57,280 nt of DNA from contig JAIXPZ010000002.1 of the NCBI GenBank assembly GCA_027486005.1, forward strand, positions 1 through 57,280, written 5' to 3'. The position numbers were made by a program, and so were the translations under genes. Source of the DNA: Legionellales bacterium (lineage in GTDB: Bacteria > Pseudomonadota > Gammaproteobacteria > JAGOUN01). This document shows positions 8,767-17,987 of this stretch, in pieces. Positions within the stretch are counted from its first letter, which is position 1, and each line of letters opens with the position of its first letter. A model generated the notes under the pieces. That model saw only the letters and a list, made by a program, of their open reading frames with translations, ran no database searches and was not told the origin of the DNA.

Positions 8767-8798
8767 ACTGTCATCCCTGCGCAGGCTGGGACCCAGTC
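8767..8798. repeat. Dispersed intergenic repeat, copy 1
   Basis: The core GCTGGGACCCAGTC with the preceding ACTGTCA and an intervening GC-rich palindrome lies between the SNF2 helicase gene and the toxin pair. A second copy lies inside midA at 41930-41961. A partial third arm follows here (CTGGCACCCAGCCTG, about 8808-8822). It looks like a short palindromic repeat spread through the genome. Confidence 0.6.
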
Positions 8799-8882
8799 AT
8801 AATAATCTGGCACCCAGCCTGAACATGGACGGAAGTGTGTTTTCGAGAGGAGTGGGAGTAAAAAATAAGTAGCGCCTTCTCC

Positions 8883-11800
8883 TTAATCATCTGGCAAAGG
8901 GTCAAACAAGCCTTGTAAGTCTTGTTCAGTCAAACGCAGTTTTTCTGATGTCTTTTCTGAAAATAATCCTTCCATAATCGCATTTTTACGTTTTTGCATA
9001 TCGAGAATTTTTTCTTCAACAGTGCCTGTTGCAACAAATTTATAAACAAACACCGTCTTCTTTTGTCCGATACGATGCGCACGATCGGTCGCTTGGTTTT
9101 CAACAGCGGGGTTCCACCAGGGATCATAATGAATAACGGTGTCAGCAGCCGTTAAGTTAAGGCCGGTGCCGCCAGCTTTCAAGCTAATCAAAAACAAAGG
9201 GACCTCGCCATTTTGAAAACGCTTGACGGGAGTTTCGCGGTCCTTTGTTTTCCCAGTGAGTTTTAAGTAAGTCAATTTACGCTTATTTAATTCATCTTCA
9301 ATCAGGGCAAGCATTTCGGTGAACTGAGAAAATAATAATATCCTACGTCCTTCTTCTAATAATTCTACAATTAATGATACCAATAACTCAAGTTTTGCTG
9401 ATTTCGCATTTTTCTTTTTTGTTGTTTCAGTTTTCAATAATCGTGGATCACAGCACACTTGTCTCAGCTTGAGTAGCGCGTCTAATATAATAATATGACT
9501 ACGCGCTAAACCTAACTTAGCAATTTCTTTCCGTACTTTTTTCTGCATAGTGATCCGAATGGTTTCATAAAGGTCTCGCTGGGCGCCCTCCAGCTCAACG
9601 TGTTGAATCATTTCCACCTTGTCTGGCAACTCTTTAACTACTTCACTTTTTGTACGTCGCAATAAAAATGGCGCAATGCGTTTATTTAAATGTTTACGAC
9701 GCTCTTCGTTTTGAAGCTTTTCAATTGGCTTTCTGAATAAACGATTAAATTTTTCTTGCTCACCCAGCAAACCTGGCATCAAAAAATGAAACAACGACCA
9801 TAGCTCTCCCAAATGATTTTCCATGGGTGTTCCAGTTAAACAAAGTCGATGCGATGCTTTTAGCTGTAGCGCAATCTGAGTAGCTTGGCTTTTTGAGTTT
9901 TTAATACACTGCGCCTCATCTAAAATAAGCACGTGAAATTTTTCTTTGAGTAAAAATTCTTTGTCATGCAAAAGCAGCGGGTAAGTTGTTAAAATTAAAT
10001 CATATTGAGCTATTTGATCAAACTGTTTTTTTCTTTCATTTCCATGTAAAACCAACACATTAAGTGTTGGGGCAAAGCGCTCTGCTTCCATACGCCAATT
10101 AAACATTAAGCTTGTTGGTGCAACCACCAAGCTTGGCGCTTGCATTCGACCGCTGCTTTTTTCAAGTAAAATGTGCGTCAAGGTTTGAATTGTTTTTCCC
10201 AATCCCATGTCATCGGCTAAAATACCTCCTAGGCCATATTCTCTTAAAAACTGCAGCCAACTTAACCCCTCTAATTGATAGGGGCGTAACTCCCCTTTGA
10301 GTTCACGTGGAACTTCTGCCTGCGTTATTCCTTTAAACTCAGCAAGTTTGTTGCCTAGTTGCCTGGTTTTTTCTCCTCCGAACCAACGTAAGCGCGCTGC
10401 ATCTCCACAAGCTTTTTCCAAATCTGCCAATCGTGTTGCGTGCAAAGCTGAAAGTCGCAGTGTGTTTTCATCAGTCAAACTTTCACTATCAAATAGCTCA
10501 ATCAGAACACTGAGAATATTACGTACTCTTTCTGCAGGTAATTGAATGTAGCGGCCATCAGACAATTGCGCCAGAACATTCTCATAGTCAGCAAGCTCCA
10601 AAGAATTAGTGATGCGAAATTTTTTTAGTAATTTTTGTAGCACAGGTAGTAAGTTTATTTTTTCCCCATTCAGAGTAATACCAAGTTCTAATCCAAACCA
10701 ATCATAGCCTGAGGCTTCATCAATCGTGGAATACCACTCATCAATTTGGCCTTCTATGACTTGATATGGATAATCGCTTTCAACGTTAATATGCCAACCA
10801 GCTTCTCGTAATAAGGGTAAAATCTCAGCGCTAAAATAGAGTGGATCGCTGTCTTGATCAAATGAAAAATAATGTGCTTTATCTTGGTTTAAAGATAAAA
10901 AATGTTGAATGTCTTGTATAGGAACGAGTTCATTTTGAGCCAATAAATCAAATGCGGAAATTTCTACGTGCTTATCACGAATAATTTGTTTGAATTGATT
11001 ATGGTTAATATGATTGAATATTTCTCTTGTGTCTTTCCATGGAATTAATGCCCCCTGATAATCAAAGGTTAATTCTGCTACTGGCTGTGCATGCTCCAGT
11101 ATTTGCCAGCGATCTCGATAATCGCCTTGAAGTTTTAACATCATTTGAGATAAACGCAAACAAGGAATAGGCTTTATTTTTTCAGCTAGAATTTTTTCAA
11201 ATACTGTTGGTTTTTTTACGTGTATGGTTTTCTCGTGCTTGGTCAATAGTTCAGCCACTTCCTTCGCATGTTCAGGGGGAATTTTTGGCGTTTTCAATAA
11301 CAATTTTGAAATTTTACTATCTAATTCTGTTTCTAAAAGTCCTAATTCATTTTGTGTTACATCTAAGTACCACAGATGATCAATCAAAAAAACAGAGAGT
11401 ATTTTATCTTGTGAGGTGTATTGTAATTCTTGAAAACCATTATTATCCATTTGCCAATTAAACTCAGCAACTCTTGATTCACCTAATGTTAATGGAGGAG
11501 CTTTTGGTGAAGCCCAACAACAACGGCCCGTCGCAATTAAGTCTGGCAATAGTTTTTCGCCGGCTTCTCCATTGAGTGTTAATGAAGAGTAATATCCACC
11601 ATGCTGCGAAAGTTTAGAGACAACTTCCAATTTCACAAGCAGCTCCTTATCCATTGGATAAAGATGTCTCTGCTGAGCAAGCGAGGATCGACTAAATTCT
11701 TTTGCCGCACCCCATTCGCCGCTTTTAAGTCGCCGCACTAAAAATAACTTTACTTCTACCCCAGTGAAATAACGTGCAACAGGTTGAGAAAGAACATAAA

Positions 11801-12233
11801 ATAAACTCTGCGTTTCATCAACGCTCATGGTTGTCGGTACTTCTGAGGTTAAATGGCGCTTAAATTCATTTAACCAATTATCAACAACGGGATCACGTTT
11901 AATCTCAGCGAGACTCTCCAATTGACTAACAATTTTTTTATCCCCCATCGCTTCTAAAAGCGTTGCAACAACGTGTTTGCAATTGACGGTCATTGGGCAG
12001 GAGCAGGCGCCATGAATATGAATTTTGTTCGTTGGCCCCGTTAATTTAACAATAACATTATAAGGTTTTCGCCCGACCACTGTGGCAGTAATGGTTTCTT
12101 CTTTTTGATTTGCTTTAAAGGATCGCTTAAGGTTATTAACACAGCTGTCAAAATAATAACCTTCCCCTTTTTTATAAATAGCATGGGGGAAACGAGCTTG
12201 CAATTGAGGAAGGCTGATAAAGTTTAGAAGCAT
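8883..12233 (-). CDS. SWIM-domain SNF2-family DNA-dependent ATPase/helicase
   Basis: An 1116-aa protein with an N-terminal SWIM zinc finger (Cys77-Ser-Cys79, Cys85-Lys-His87), a long middle region and a C-terminal SNF2 motor. The motor shows RPYQLEGLSWLQFL, Walker A ADDMGLGKT near 675, a DEAQ box near 771, LCLTGTPMEN, GGTGLNLTAADTVIHYDPWWNP and the arginine-finger motif DRAHRIGQ near 1050. Bacterial proteins of this type remodel protein-nucleic acid complexes; the specific role is not known. It stands alone, with no adjacent restriction or defence gene except the unlinked nuclease upstream. Confidence 0.9.
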   Translation of the reverse strand: MLLNFISLPQLQARFPHAIYKKGEGYYFDSCVNNLKRSFKANQKEETITATVVGRKPYNVIVKLTGPTNKIHIHGACSCPMTVNCKHVVATLLEAMGDKKIVSQLESLAEIKRDPVVDNWLNEFKRHLTSEVPTTMSVDETQSLFYVLSQPVARYFTGVEVKLFLVRRLKSGEWGAAKEFSRSSLAQQRHLYPMDKELLVKLEVVSKLSQHGGYYSSLTLNGEAGEKLLPDLIATGRCCWASPKAPPLTLGESRVAEFNWQMDNNGFQELQYTSQDKILSVFLIDHLWYLDVTQNELGLLETELDSKISKLLLKTPKIPPEHAKEVAELLTKHEKTIHVKKPTVFEKILAEKIKPIPCLRLSQMMLKLQGDYRDRWQILEHAQPVAELTFDYQGALIPWKDTREIFNHINHNQFKQIIRDKHVEISAFDLLAQNELVPIQDIQHFLSLNQDKAHYFSFDQDSDPLYFSAEILPLLREAGWHINVESDYPYQVIEGQIDEWYSTIDEASGYDWFGLELGITLNGEKINLLPVLQKLLKKFRITNSLELADYENVLAQLSDGRYIQLPAERVRNILSVLIELFDSESLTDENTLRLSALHATRLADLEKACGDAARLRWFGGEKTRQLGNKLAEFKGITQAEVPRELKGELRPYQLEGLSWLQFLREYGLGGILADDMGLGKTIQTLTHILLEKSSGRMQAPSLVVAPTSLMFNWRMEAERFAPTLNVLVLHGNERKKQFDQIAQYDLILTTYPLLLHDKEFLLKEKFHVLILDEAQCIKNSKSQATQIALQLKASHRLCLTGTPMENHLGELWSLFHFLMPGLLGEQEKFNRLFRKPIEKLQNEERRKHLNKRIAPFLLRRTKSEVVKELPDKVEMIQHVELEGAQRDLYETIRITMQKKVRKEIAKLGLARSHIIILDALLKLRQVCCDPRLLKTETTKKKNAKSAKLELLVSLIVELLEEGRRILLFSQFTEMLALIEDELNKRKLTYLKLTGKTKDRETPVKRFQNGEVPLFLISLKAGGTGLNLTAADTVIHYDPWWNPAVENQATDRAHRIGQKKTVFVYKFVATGTVEEKILDMQKRKNAIMEGLFSEKTSEKLRLTEQDLQGLFDPLPDD

Positions 12234-12367
12234 AATAGCCCTTTTCAGTATGAGATTGCATAAAAATCAAGCCGGGCGAAGTTTCTCATAATTGCAGGAA
12301 TTTCCCAAGATTTTTATCTTTTTTTTATCTTTTTTAAACTGATTTTCAAACACCATCGGCGCTATTT

Positions 12368-13258
12368 TTAGCGCATATTTTTAATTTGTTCGAGCTCTTG
12401 GTAAGTCAAGCCTGTATCTTCAACAATGACCTCTAGAGAAACTCCTCTTTTCAGCATTCTTTTTGCCACCTCAGCTTTTCCTTCCGCTTTTCCTCTCGCC
12501 TTACCTTCCGCCAAACCTTCCGCTTTTCCTACTTCTAACCCTTTAGTATACTTTTCTGACATCAGTGTTTTTTCTCGCCTCACTTGATCCCAATAACTTT
12601 CATAAAAAGCGAGTTCTGCTTGTGTGTAAGCCGATTCTTCCGCCAACTCCACCGCTTCGGCAATTTCAGGCACTTCGAGTAATTCGTGAGAGACCGTCTT
12701 GGTTTTTTCATCAATTTCACGTAAAAACCGTAACCATAACAGTCTTAATGTCTTTTCTTCAGCAGAATGAACAGGAAATTTGGGTAACTCAATAAAAATT
12801 AATTGAAGATGGTCAATAATATCGCCATCATGACTGCCTTTCTTAACCAGTTGATAATGATGGTACCAATCCGGACTCAGCCTATCGTAAATTTCTGCCA
12901 CTAACCCTAATCCATACACCGGTTGCAGTAACACATAGTCTTTTCCTTTATCCAATTGCTTTACAAAGGCTTGGCTCGCACCAAAAAGTAAGCGCCGTTT
13001 AAAACTGTCTGTCCAATTCATCTGCATTTCAACAACAAAAGCCCTTCCCTTCGCATCTTTGCACCTCGCATCAGCAATCGTACGCTTGAATTCAGGAATT
13101 GCCGGCACTTGTTCGCTGGGTAAATACGTGAGTTCCACAATCGGACTATCTGCGGGCAAAGGCAAAACAGCATTTAAAAAACTCATCAGCAAATGCGGAT
13201 GATCACCAAAAATTTTTTTAAATACCACATCGGCTTTCGGGTCTAAATAGCGTGACAT
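12368..13258 (-). CDS. Rpn-family PD-(D/E)XK nuclease (recombination-promoting nuclease/transposase-like)
   Basis: A 296-aa protein starting with DPKADVVFKKIFGD, the standard N-terminus of the Rpn/PD-(D/E)XK 'transposase' family. The nuclease core DARCKDAKGRAFVVEMQM supplies the D...ExQ residues. The C-terminus has a tandem GKAEGxAEGKARGKAEGKAE stretch before a short helical tail, which is common in this family and prone to length change. RpnA-type proteins are Ca-dependent DNases that raise RecA-independent recombination. An AAGAGG ribosome site lies 9 bp before the ATG, and a palindrome overlaps the promoter. Confidence 0.85.
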   Translation of the reverse strand: MSRYLDPKADVVFKKIFGDHPHLLMSFLNAVLPLPADSPIVELTYLPSEQVPAIPEFKRTIADARCKDAKGRAFVVEMQMNWTDSFKRRLLFGASQAFVKQLDKGKDYVLLQPVYGLGLVAEIYDRLSPDWYHHYQLVKKGSHDGDIIDHLQLIFIELPKFPVHSAEEKTLRLLWLRFLREIDEKTKTVSHELLEVPEIAEAVELAEESAYTQAELAFYESYWDQVRREKTLMSEKYTKGLEVGKAEGLAEGKARGKAEGKAEVAKRMLKRGVSLEVIVEDTGLTYQELEQIKNMR

Positions 13259-13273
13259 AATACTGGACCTCTT

Positions 13274-13304
13274 AATAATAAACTAAACTTAGTTTATTAT
13301 TATA
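13274..13304 (-). promoter_or_regulatory. -10 box with 12-bp perfect inverted repeat upstream of the Rpn-type nuclease
   Basis: On the minus strand a consensus TATAAT (13304-13299) runs straight into a perfect inverted repeat, AATAATAAACTA-AACT-TAGTTTATTATT (13274-13301), 16 bp before the start codon. The -35 match is weak. The position suggests an operator, or a leader hairpin limiting expression. Confidence 0.5.
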
Positions 13305-13394
13305 CAATAGCGCTTCACTGAAGCCTAATTCATTTTTTGGCGCGGACAGGATTGCAGAGCACCCTCCAAAGTCTGTGGACGTTCGGAAGGCCAT

Positions 13395-13426
13395 CTAATG
13401 TCGCAAATTCATTGATCAGTGGTATA
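13395..13426. repeat. Dispersed repeat overlapping the end of rmlB, copy 1
   Basis: CTAATGTCGCAAATTCATTG plus a diverged spacer and TGGTATA here matches 38953-38984, just downstream of parB, at most positions. In this copy the repeat supplies the last codons and the stop of rmlB. Both copies lie at the 3' end of a minus-strand gene. The element type is unknown. Confidence 0.55.
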
Positions 13427-14428
13427 TGTACAATAAAATGCAATCGTTTTTTGCAATCCTTCTTGTAAAGTCGAGCGCGGATGCCATTGTAGATCGTGAA
13501 TAATTTTTTGAGGATTAATCGCATAACGCCAATCGTGCCCCGGTCTATCGGTGACAAAACGAATCAAATTTTCATGCGGTTGAGCACGAGGAAATAGTTT
13601 ATCCATCTCATGACAAATCATTTTGACTAAAGTTAAATTCGATATTTCTTGGTTGCCACCAATATTATAAGTTTCGCCTGTTTTTGCATGCCGAATTACA
13701 GTATCAATCGCTTCGCAGTGATCTTCAACATAAAGCCAATCACGAATATTGCTGCCATCGCCATAAACAGGAATCGCTTCGCCTTTCAAGCAAGTGCGAA
13801 TAATCGTGGGAATTAATTTTTCTTGATGTTGAAACGGTCCGTAATTATTGGAGCAATTAGTCATGGTGACCGGTAGTCCATAAGTATGAAAATAAGCACG
13901 GACCAGATGATCTGATCCTGCTTTGGTTGCAGAATAAGGAGAATTGGGGGCATAGGCTGTAGTTTCAGTAAAAGCTGGGTCGGCTTCTGATAACGTTCCG
14001 AACACTTCATCGGTGGAAATATGATGAAAACGACACTGTTTCTCGCACCACGATTTCTCCTTTAGCCAAAGCTGACGTGCCGCCTCTAACAAAGTGTAGG
14101 TGCCAATAATATTGGTTTGTAAAAAATCTTCAGGGCCCGTAATGGAGCGATCTACGTGGCTTTCTGCGGCAAAATGCACAATAGTATCAATTTCAAATTT
14201 TTTCAAAATTTCTGCAATTCGGGTTTTATCGCAAATATCGGCTTCAATAAAATGATGGCGGCTGGTGTCGGATAAATTAATTAAATTATCTTTTGAGCCA
14301 GCGTAAGTTAATTTATCCAGATTAAAAATTTGTAGCGCATCGTGTTTTTCTAAACAATAGCGTACATAGTGGCTGCCAATAAATCCAGCGCCGCCAGTGA
14401 TTAGCATTTTTTTGGGTGAGTAAACCAT
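13409..14428 (-). CDS. rmlB: dTDP-glucose 4,6-dehydratase
   Basis: Second step of dTDP-L-rhamnose synthesis: dTDP-glucose to dTDP-4-keto-6-deoxyglucose, NAD-dependent. At 339 aa it shows GGAGFIGSHYVR at the N-terminus, AAESHVDRSI near 85, the catalytic STDEVFG near 137 and YSATKAGSDHL near 163, and NNYGPFQHQEKLIP near 190. It is last in a minus-strand operon rmlC-rmlD-rmlB, 21 bp after rmlD. The final residues are encoded by a dispersed repeat, so the native C-terminus may have been replaced. Confidence 0.96.
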   Translation of the reverse strand: MVYSPKKMLITGGAGFIGSHYVRYCLEKHDALQIFNLDKLTYAGSKDNLINLSDTSRHHFIEADICDKTRIAEILKKFEIDTIVHFAAESHVDRSITGPEDFLQTNIIGTYTLLEAARQLWLKEKSWCEKQCRFHHISTDEVFGTLSEADPAFTETTAYAPNSPYSATKAGSDHLVRAYFHTYGLPVTMTNCSNNYGPFQHQEKLIPTIIRTCLKGEAIPVYGDGSNIRDWLYVEDHCEAIDTVIRHAKTGETYNIGGNQEISNLTLVKMICHEMDKLFPRAQPHENLIRFVTDRPGHDWRYAINPQKIIHDLQWHPRSTLQEGLQKTIAFYCTYTTDQ

Positions 14429-14449
14429 TCTCTATCCTTCCTTTTTTTA

Positions 14450-15334
14450 TTAAGCGTAACGTAATTTTTGAATCACTTCCTTTAAATCTTTCTGCCAATC
14501 ACACGCATCAATTCCAAATACAGCATTGATTTTTTGCATAGCTAAAACGGCATACGCAGGTCGCGTTGCTTTTGTCGGAAATTCATGTGTCGAAATAGGG
14601 AGTAGGCGCTGTAATGCTAGATTTTCCTGAGGGTAGGCGCGTTGAATCGCGCAAGCAAAATCATACCAAGAAACAGCGGGGGCGCCAGAGTAATGATAAA
14701 TTCCCCAATCTTGAAAATCAGGTTTCAGCACGCGTGTCGCAATAGTGAGTAAGGCGCTAGCAATGGCATCTGCTGAAGTGGGTGCGCCCCATTGATCACT
14801 CACCACTTTGACTTCTTCTCTTTCGTGAAATAATCGCCACATAGTTTTTACAAAATTATTCCCTGTCTCACTAAACACCCAGCTGGTACGCAAAATAATA
14901 AATTTTTGCGTAGAAGCCATTAACAATTTTTCGCCGGCCAATTTAGTAGATCCATAAACACTCAATGGCGCAGTTTCATCGGTCTCAATATAAGGGGTTT
15001 GCTTTTTTCCAGAAAAAACATAATCAGTAGAGATGTGCAGCAATGGAATATTGTGCGAGTGACAAACGCAGGCTAAAACCCCAACAGCATCGATATTGAT
15101 TTGCGAAGCCTGATCTGGAAATACCTCTGCTTGCTCAACATTGGTATAAGCAGCAGCATTAATCACAATATCAGGTTGATGGCGGTGTAACGTGGCCACG
15201 ACCATCGTTTCAGAACTAATATCTAACATGTCTTTTGAGTAGGCTAACACATCAAAACCCCGCTGTTTTGCCTGTGCGGCCAAAGCTTGGCCTACTTGAC
15301 CGTTAGCGCCGGTAATCAGTAATCGGATTGACAT
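14450..15334 (-). CDS. rmlD: dTDP-4-dehydrorhamnose reductase
   Basis: Final step of the rhamnose pathway, reducing dTDP-4-keto-L-rhamnose. At 294 aa it has GANGQVGQAL at the N-terminus, NAAAYTNVEQAE near 61, STDYVFSG near 102, the catalytic YGSTKLAGE near 127 and RTSWVFS near 148. The ATG overlaps the rmlC stop by one base (TAATG), so the two are translationally coupled. Confidence 0.95.
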   Translation of the reverse strand: MSIRLLITGANGQVGQALAAQAKQRGFDVLAYSKDMLDISSETMVVATLHRHQPDIVINAAAYTNVEQAEVFPDQASQINIDAVGVLACVCHSHNIPLLHISTDYVFSGKKQTPYIETDETAPLSVYGSTKLAGEKLLMASTQKFIILRTSWVFSETGNNFVKTMWRLFHEREEVKVVSDQWGAPTSADAIASALLTIATRVLKPDFQDWGIYHYSGAPAVSWYDFACAIQRAYPQENLALQRLLPISTHEFPTKATRPAYAVLAMQKINAVFGIDACDWQKDLKEVIQKLRYA

Positions 15335-15894
15335 TAAGGATTCATCCTGGGTAATTGCTCAATCGGTGTTTCTTTGAGCGGTACATATAATTTGTCTTTA
15401 GGAGATAACACCGGCGGCTCTGAAAGCGGCCAGGAAATATCTAAAGCAGGATCATTCCAGGCGATGCCGCGTTCATCCTGAGGTTGATAATAGTCAGTGC
15501 ATTTATAATGAAAACAAACCTCTTCCGATAACACATAGAATCCATGCGCAAAACCTGGCGGAATATAGAGTTGATTATGGTTTTCATCGGAGAGCTCACA
15601 AGAAAAATAACGCCCAAACGTAGGTGACCCGAGACGAATATCCACCGCGACATCCAGAACTTTCCCTTGTAGCACACTCACTAATTTACCTTGTGGATGC
15701 AAAAGTTGATAATGCAGCCCTCGAAGGGTGCCTTTTTGTGAGTAAGAAATATTATCTTGGACAAAATTAAGACTAATTCCATGCTCAGAATAGCGCTTGG
15801 CTTGAAATGATTCAAAAAAACGACCGCGGTCGTCATGGAAAATCCGTGGTTTAATCAACAAAACCCCAGGTAAAGAAGTTGTTTCGATTTGCAT
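15334..15894 (-). CDS. rmlC: dTDP-4-dehydrorhamnose 3,5-epimerase
   Basis: A cupin-fold epimerase of 186 aa and the third step of dTDP-L-rhamnose synthesis. Diagnostic features are GRFFESFQAKRY, VQDNISYSQKGTLRGLHYQ (catalytic His), GKVLDVAVDIR.GSPTFG and the PPGFAHGFYVLSE block with its Tyr. It is first in the minus-strand operon with rmlD and rmlB. Confidence 0.96.
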   Translation of the reverse strand: MQIETTSLPGVLLIKPRIFHDDRGRFFESFQAKRYSEHGISLNFVQDNISYSQKGTLRGLHYQLLHPQGKLVSVLQGKVLDVAVDIRLGSPTFGRYFSCELSDENHNQLYIPPGFAHGFYVLSEEVCFHYKCTDYYQPQDERGIAWNDPALDISWPLSEPPVLSPKDKLYVPLKETPIEQLPRMNP

Positions 15895-16284
15895 AATGCC
15901 TTATTTTTCCGATGTTGCGATAGAATCATTTAACAACAATGTTAGCATAATGTATTGAATGTTCAATTTCATGACACCTCCAATATGCCAATATAAAAGT
16001 GAATTGACAACACTGCTTTATTTATTGATGCCGTCGGGGCCGCCATTTCACTTCTGAAATTTTTTCTTGCAAAATATTTTTTTATAGTAAGCTTAATATA
16101 TTGCCATGTCAAAAAAGAAAACGCCAAATTTTTATCTTTGCCAATTTTGATAATTTGTTTTACAAATGACGATTGCTTAAGCTGTTTATAACGCGAAAAT
16201 ATAAGAAAACTAGATAAATAAAAATACGTAGACGCTTGTGCTTTTATTGGCTAAAATATCAAAAATTGATCCAGAGCGTATTCA
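15895..16284. other. AT-rich divergent intergenic region (rmlC / DUF1703 gene)
   Basis: This 390-bp spacer lies between divergent genes. It must hold promoters for both, but I found no pair of boxes good enough to call. There is no convincing open frame and no recognisable RNA. A lone TTGACA lies near 16003 on the plus strand without a matching -10. Confidence 0.4.
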
Positions 16285-17859
16285 GTGAGCCATATAAGCC
16301 CTATCAAAAAATTTCCGATTGGAATATCCACCTTGGAGAAAATTCAGTCAGGTAATTTTTATTATGTCGATAAAACCGCTTTTGTTGAAAAATTAGCGAG
16401 CCAGGGTCAATACTATTTTCTTTCTCGCCCGCGCCGCTTCGGAAAAAGTCTGATCATTGACACATTAAAACAAGCTTTTTTGGGCAATCGACAAATATTT
16501 AAAGGCTTGTATCTAGAACATCATTGGGACTGGGAAACAAAATATCCCGTGATTCATATCAGTTTTGCCTCTAATCAACCCGAAACTACTGATTATTCAT
16601 TGAAAAATAAGATTGCTTCTATTTTGTTATTTAATGCAAGGCGTTACGGAGTAGCATTGCAAGGAGCAAGTTATTCGGAGCAATTTGCATTTTTAATAGA
16701 TGATTTAAAAGAAAAATACAAAACTAATATCGTTGTTCTTGTAGACGAATATGATAAGCCTATTTTAGATGCAATTACGGATATTGCTTTGGCTAAAAAA
16801 AATCGCGACATTTTGCGTAGTCTTTACAGTGTAATTAAAGACAATGACGACAAAATACAATTTGCTTTTTTAACCGGCGTGAGCAAATTTGCGAAAGCAG
16901 GTGTTTTTAGTGGCTTAAATAATTTAAATGATATTACTTATGACGAACAATACTCAACAATTTGTGGTTATACTCAGAAAGAATTAGAAACCACTTTTCA
17001 AGCCCATCTCATCCCGGAAGATTTACCAAAAATTAAAGCTTGGTACAACGGCTATTATTTTCTTGGCAACGAAGGTGTTTACAACCCATTTAGTATTTTA
17101 AATTACTTTTCCAAAGACAAACGCTTCTCGAATTATTGGTTTGCTTCCGGCACACCGACATTCTTGATAGAACTGATTAAACAACGACAGTTTTACATTC
17201 CGAATTTAGAAAAATCTGAAGTATCTGAGGATGACTTAGAGAGCTTTGAAATTGAAGAGTTACCTCTGTTGTCATTATTATTACAGACCGGTTACCTCAC
17301 CATTAAGTCTGTAAAACAACAAGGGGCTCGTTTGCTTTATGAGTTAAGCTACCCCAATCTTGAGGTGCGTTTAAGCCTCAACGACAGCCTTGCCAGAATG
17401 AGTGTTAGTCACGAAACAAAAAATTCCATTTATTCGGCAATGAACACTGCGCTGATAGAGCAGCATTTTGAAAAAATGAAAGACATTTTTACCGGCCTTT
17501 TCGCTTCTATTCCACACGACTGGTATCGCAATAATAACATTCAAGATTATGAGGGATTTTATTGCGCGACTGTTTATTCGTATTTTATAGGATTAGGATA
17601 TAAAGCCATTGCAGAAGATGTCACCTCTCAAGGTCAAATTGATATGACCATTATTTTAGACAACAGCATTGTCATTATGGAGTTTAAACTCACTCCACGT
17701 GGAAACGCGCAATCTGCTTTGACACAAATTAAAGACAGGCATTATGCGGATAAATATCTTGCCGATAAAAAACCGATTTATTTATTGGCCTTAAGTTTTG
17801 ATCCAGAAAAACGCAATGTAGAGGAGTGTATTTTCGAGCAGTTTTCCCATACCTCTTAA
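16285..17859 (+). CDS. AAA-ATPase-like protein with C-terminal PD-(D/E)XK nuclease domain (DUF1703/AAA_34 type)
   Basis: At 524 aa it has the usual length of this family. The N-terminus carries KFPIGISTLEKI and YYVDKTAFVEKL, then the P-loop-like SRPRRFGKSLIIDTL near residue 50 and the Walker B-like VVLVDEYDKPI near 155. The C-terminus has a nuclease core around GQIDMTI...IVIMEFKL (D...ExK). The family is common in Bacteroidetes and host-associated bacteria and its role is not established; defence or mobile-element association has been proposed. The start is GTG at 16285 with only a weak ribosome site; an in-frame TGA lies 18 bp upstream. Confidence 0.85.
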   Translation: MSHISPIKKFPIGISTLEKIQSGNFYYVDKTAFVEKLASQGQYYFLSRPRRFGKSLIIDTLKQAFLGNRQIFKGLYLEHHWDWETKYPVIHISFASNQPETTDYSLKNKIASILLFNARRYGVALQGASYSEQFAFLIDDLKEKYKTNIVVLVDEYDKPILDAITDIALAKKNRDILRSLYSVIKDNDDKIQFAFLTGVSKFAKAGVFSGLNNLNDITYDEQYSTICGYTQKELETTFQAHLIPEDLPKIKAWYNGYYFLGNEGVYNPFSILNYFSKDKRFSNYWFASGTPTFLIELIKQRQFYIPNLEKSEVSEDDLESFEIEELPLLSLLLQTGYLTIKSVKQQGARLLYELSYPNLEVRLSLNDSLARMSVSHETKNSIYSAMNTALIEQHFEKMKDIFTGLFASIPHDWYRNNNIQDYEGFYCATVYSYFIGLGYKAIAEDVTSQGQIDMTIILDNSIVIMEFKLTPRGNAQSALTQIKDRHYADKYLADKKPIYLLALSFDPEKRNVEECIFEQFSHTS

Positions 17860-17987
17860 CACTTGCCTATTCCGGCATGGCGTTTATTAATTGCGATTAT
17901 AGGAATTTAATATAGCGCGAAAATTGTCGAGTTAACTGAAAGCACAGGGGAAAGAGTTGTGTTTTTACCTTCGCACTACCTGATTTA

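Noticed and set aside
8883-13258. SNF2 helicase plus Rpn nuclease as a two-gene defence system
   Set aside because: They are separated by 134 bp, the nuclease has its own promoter/operator, and neither shows a typical defence-partner gene. The adjacency is noted but not supported as a system.
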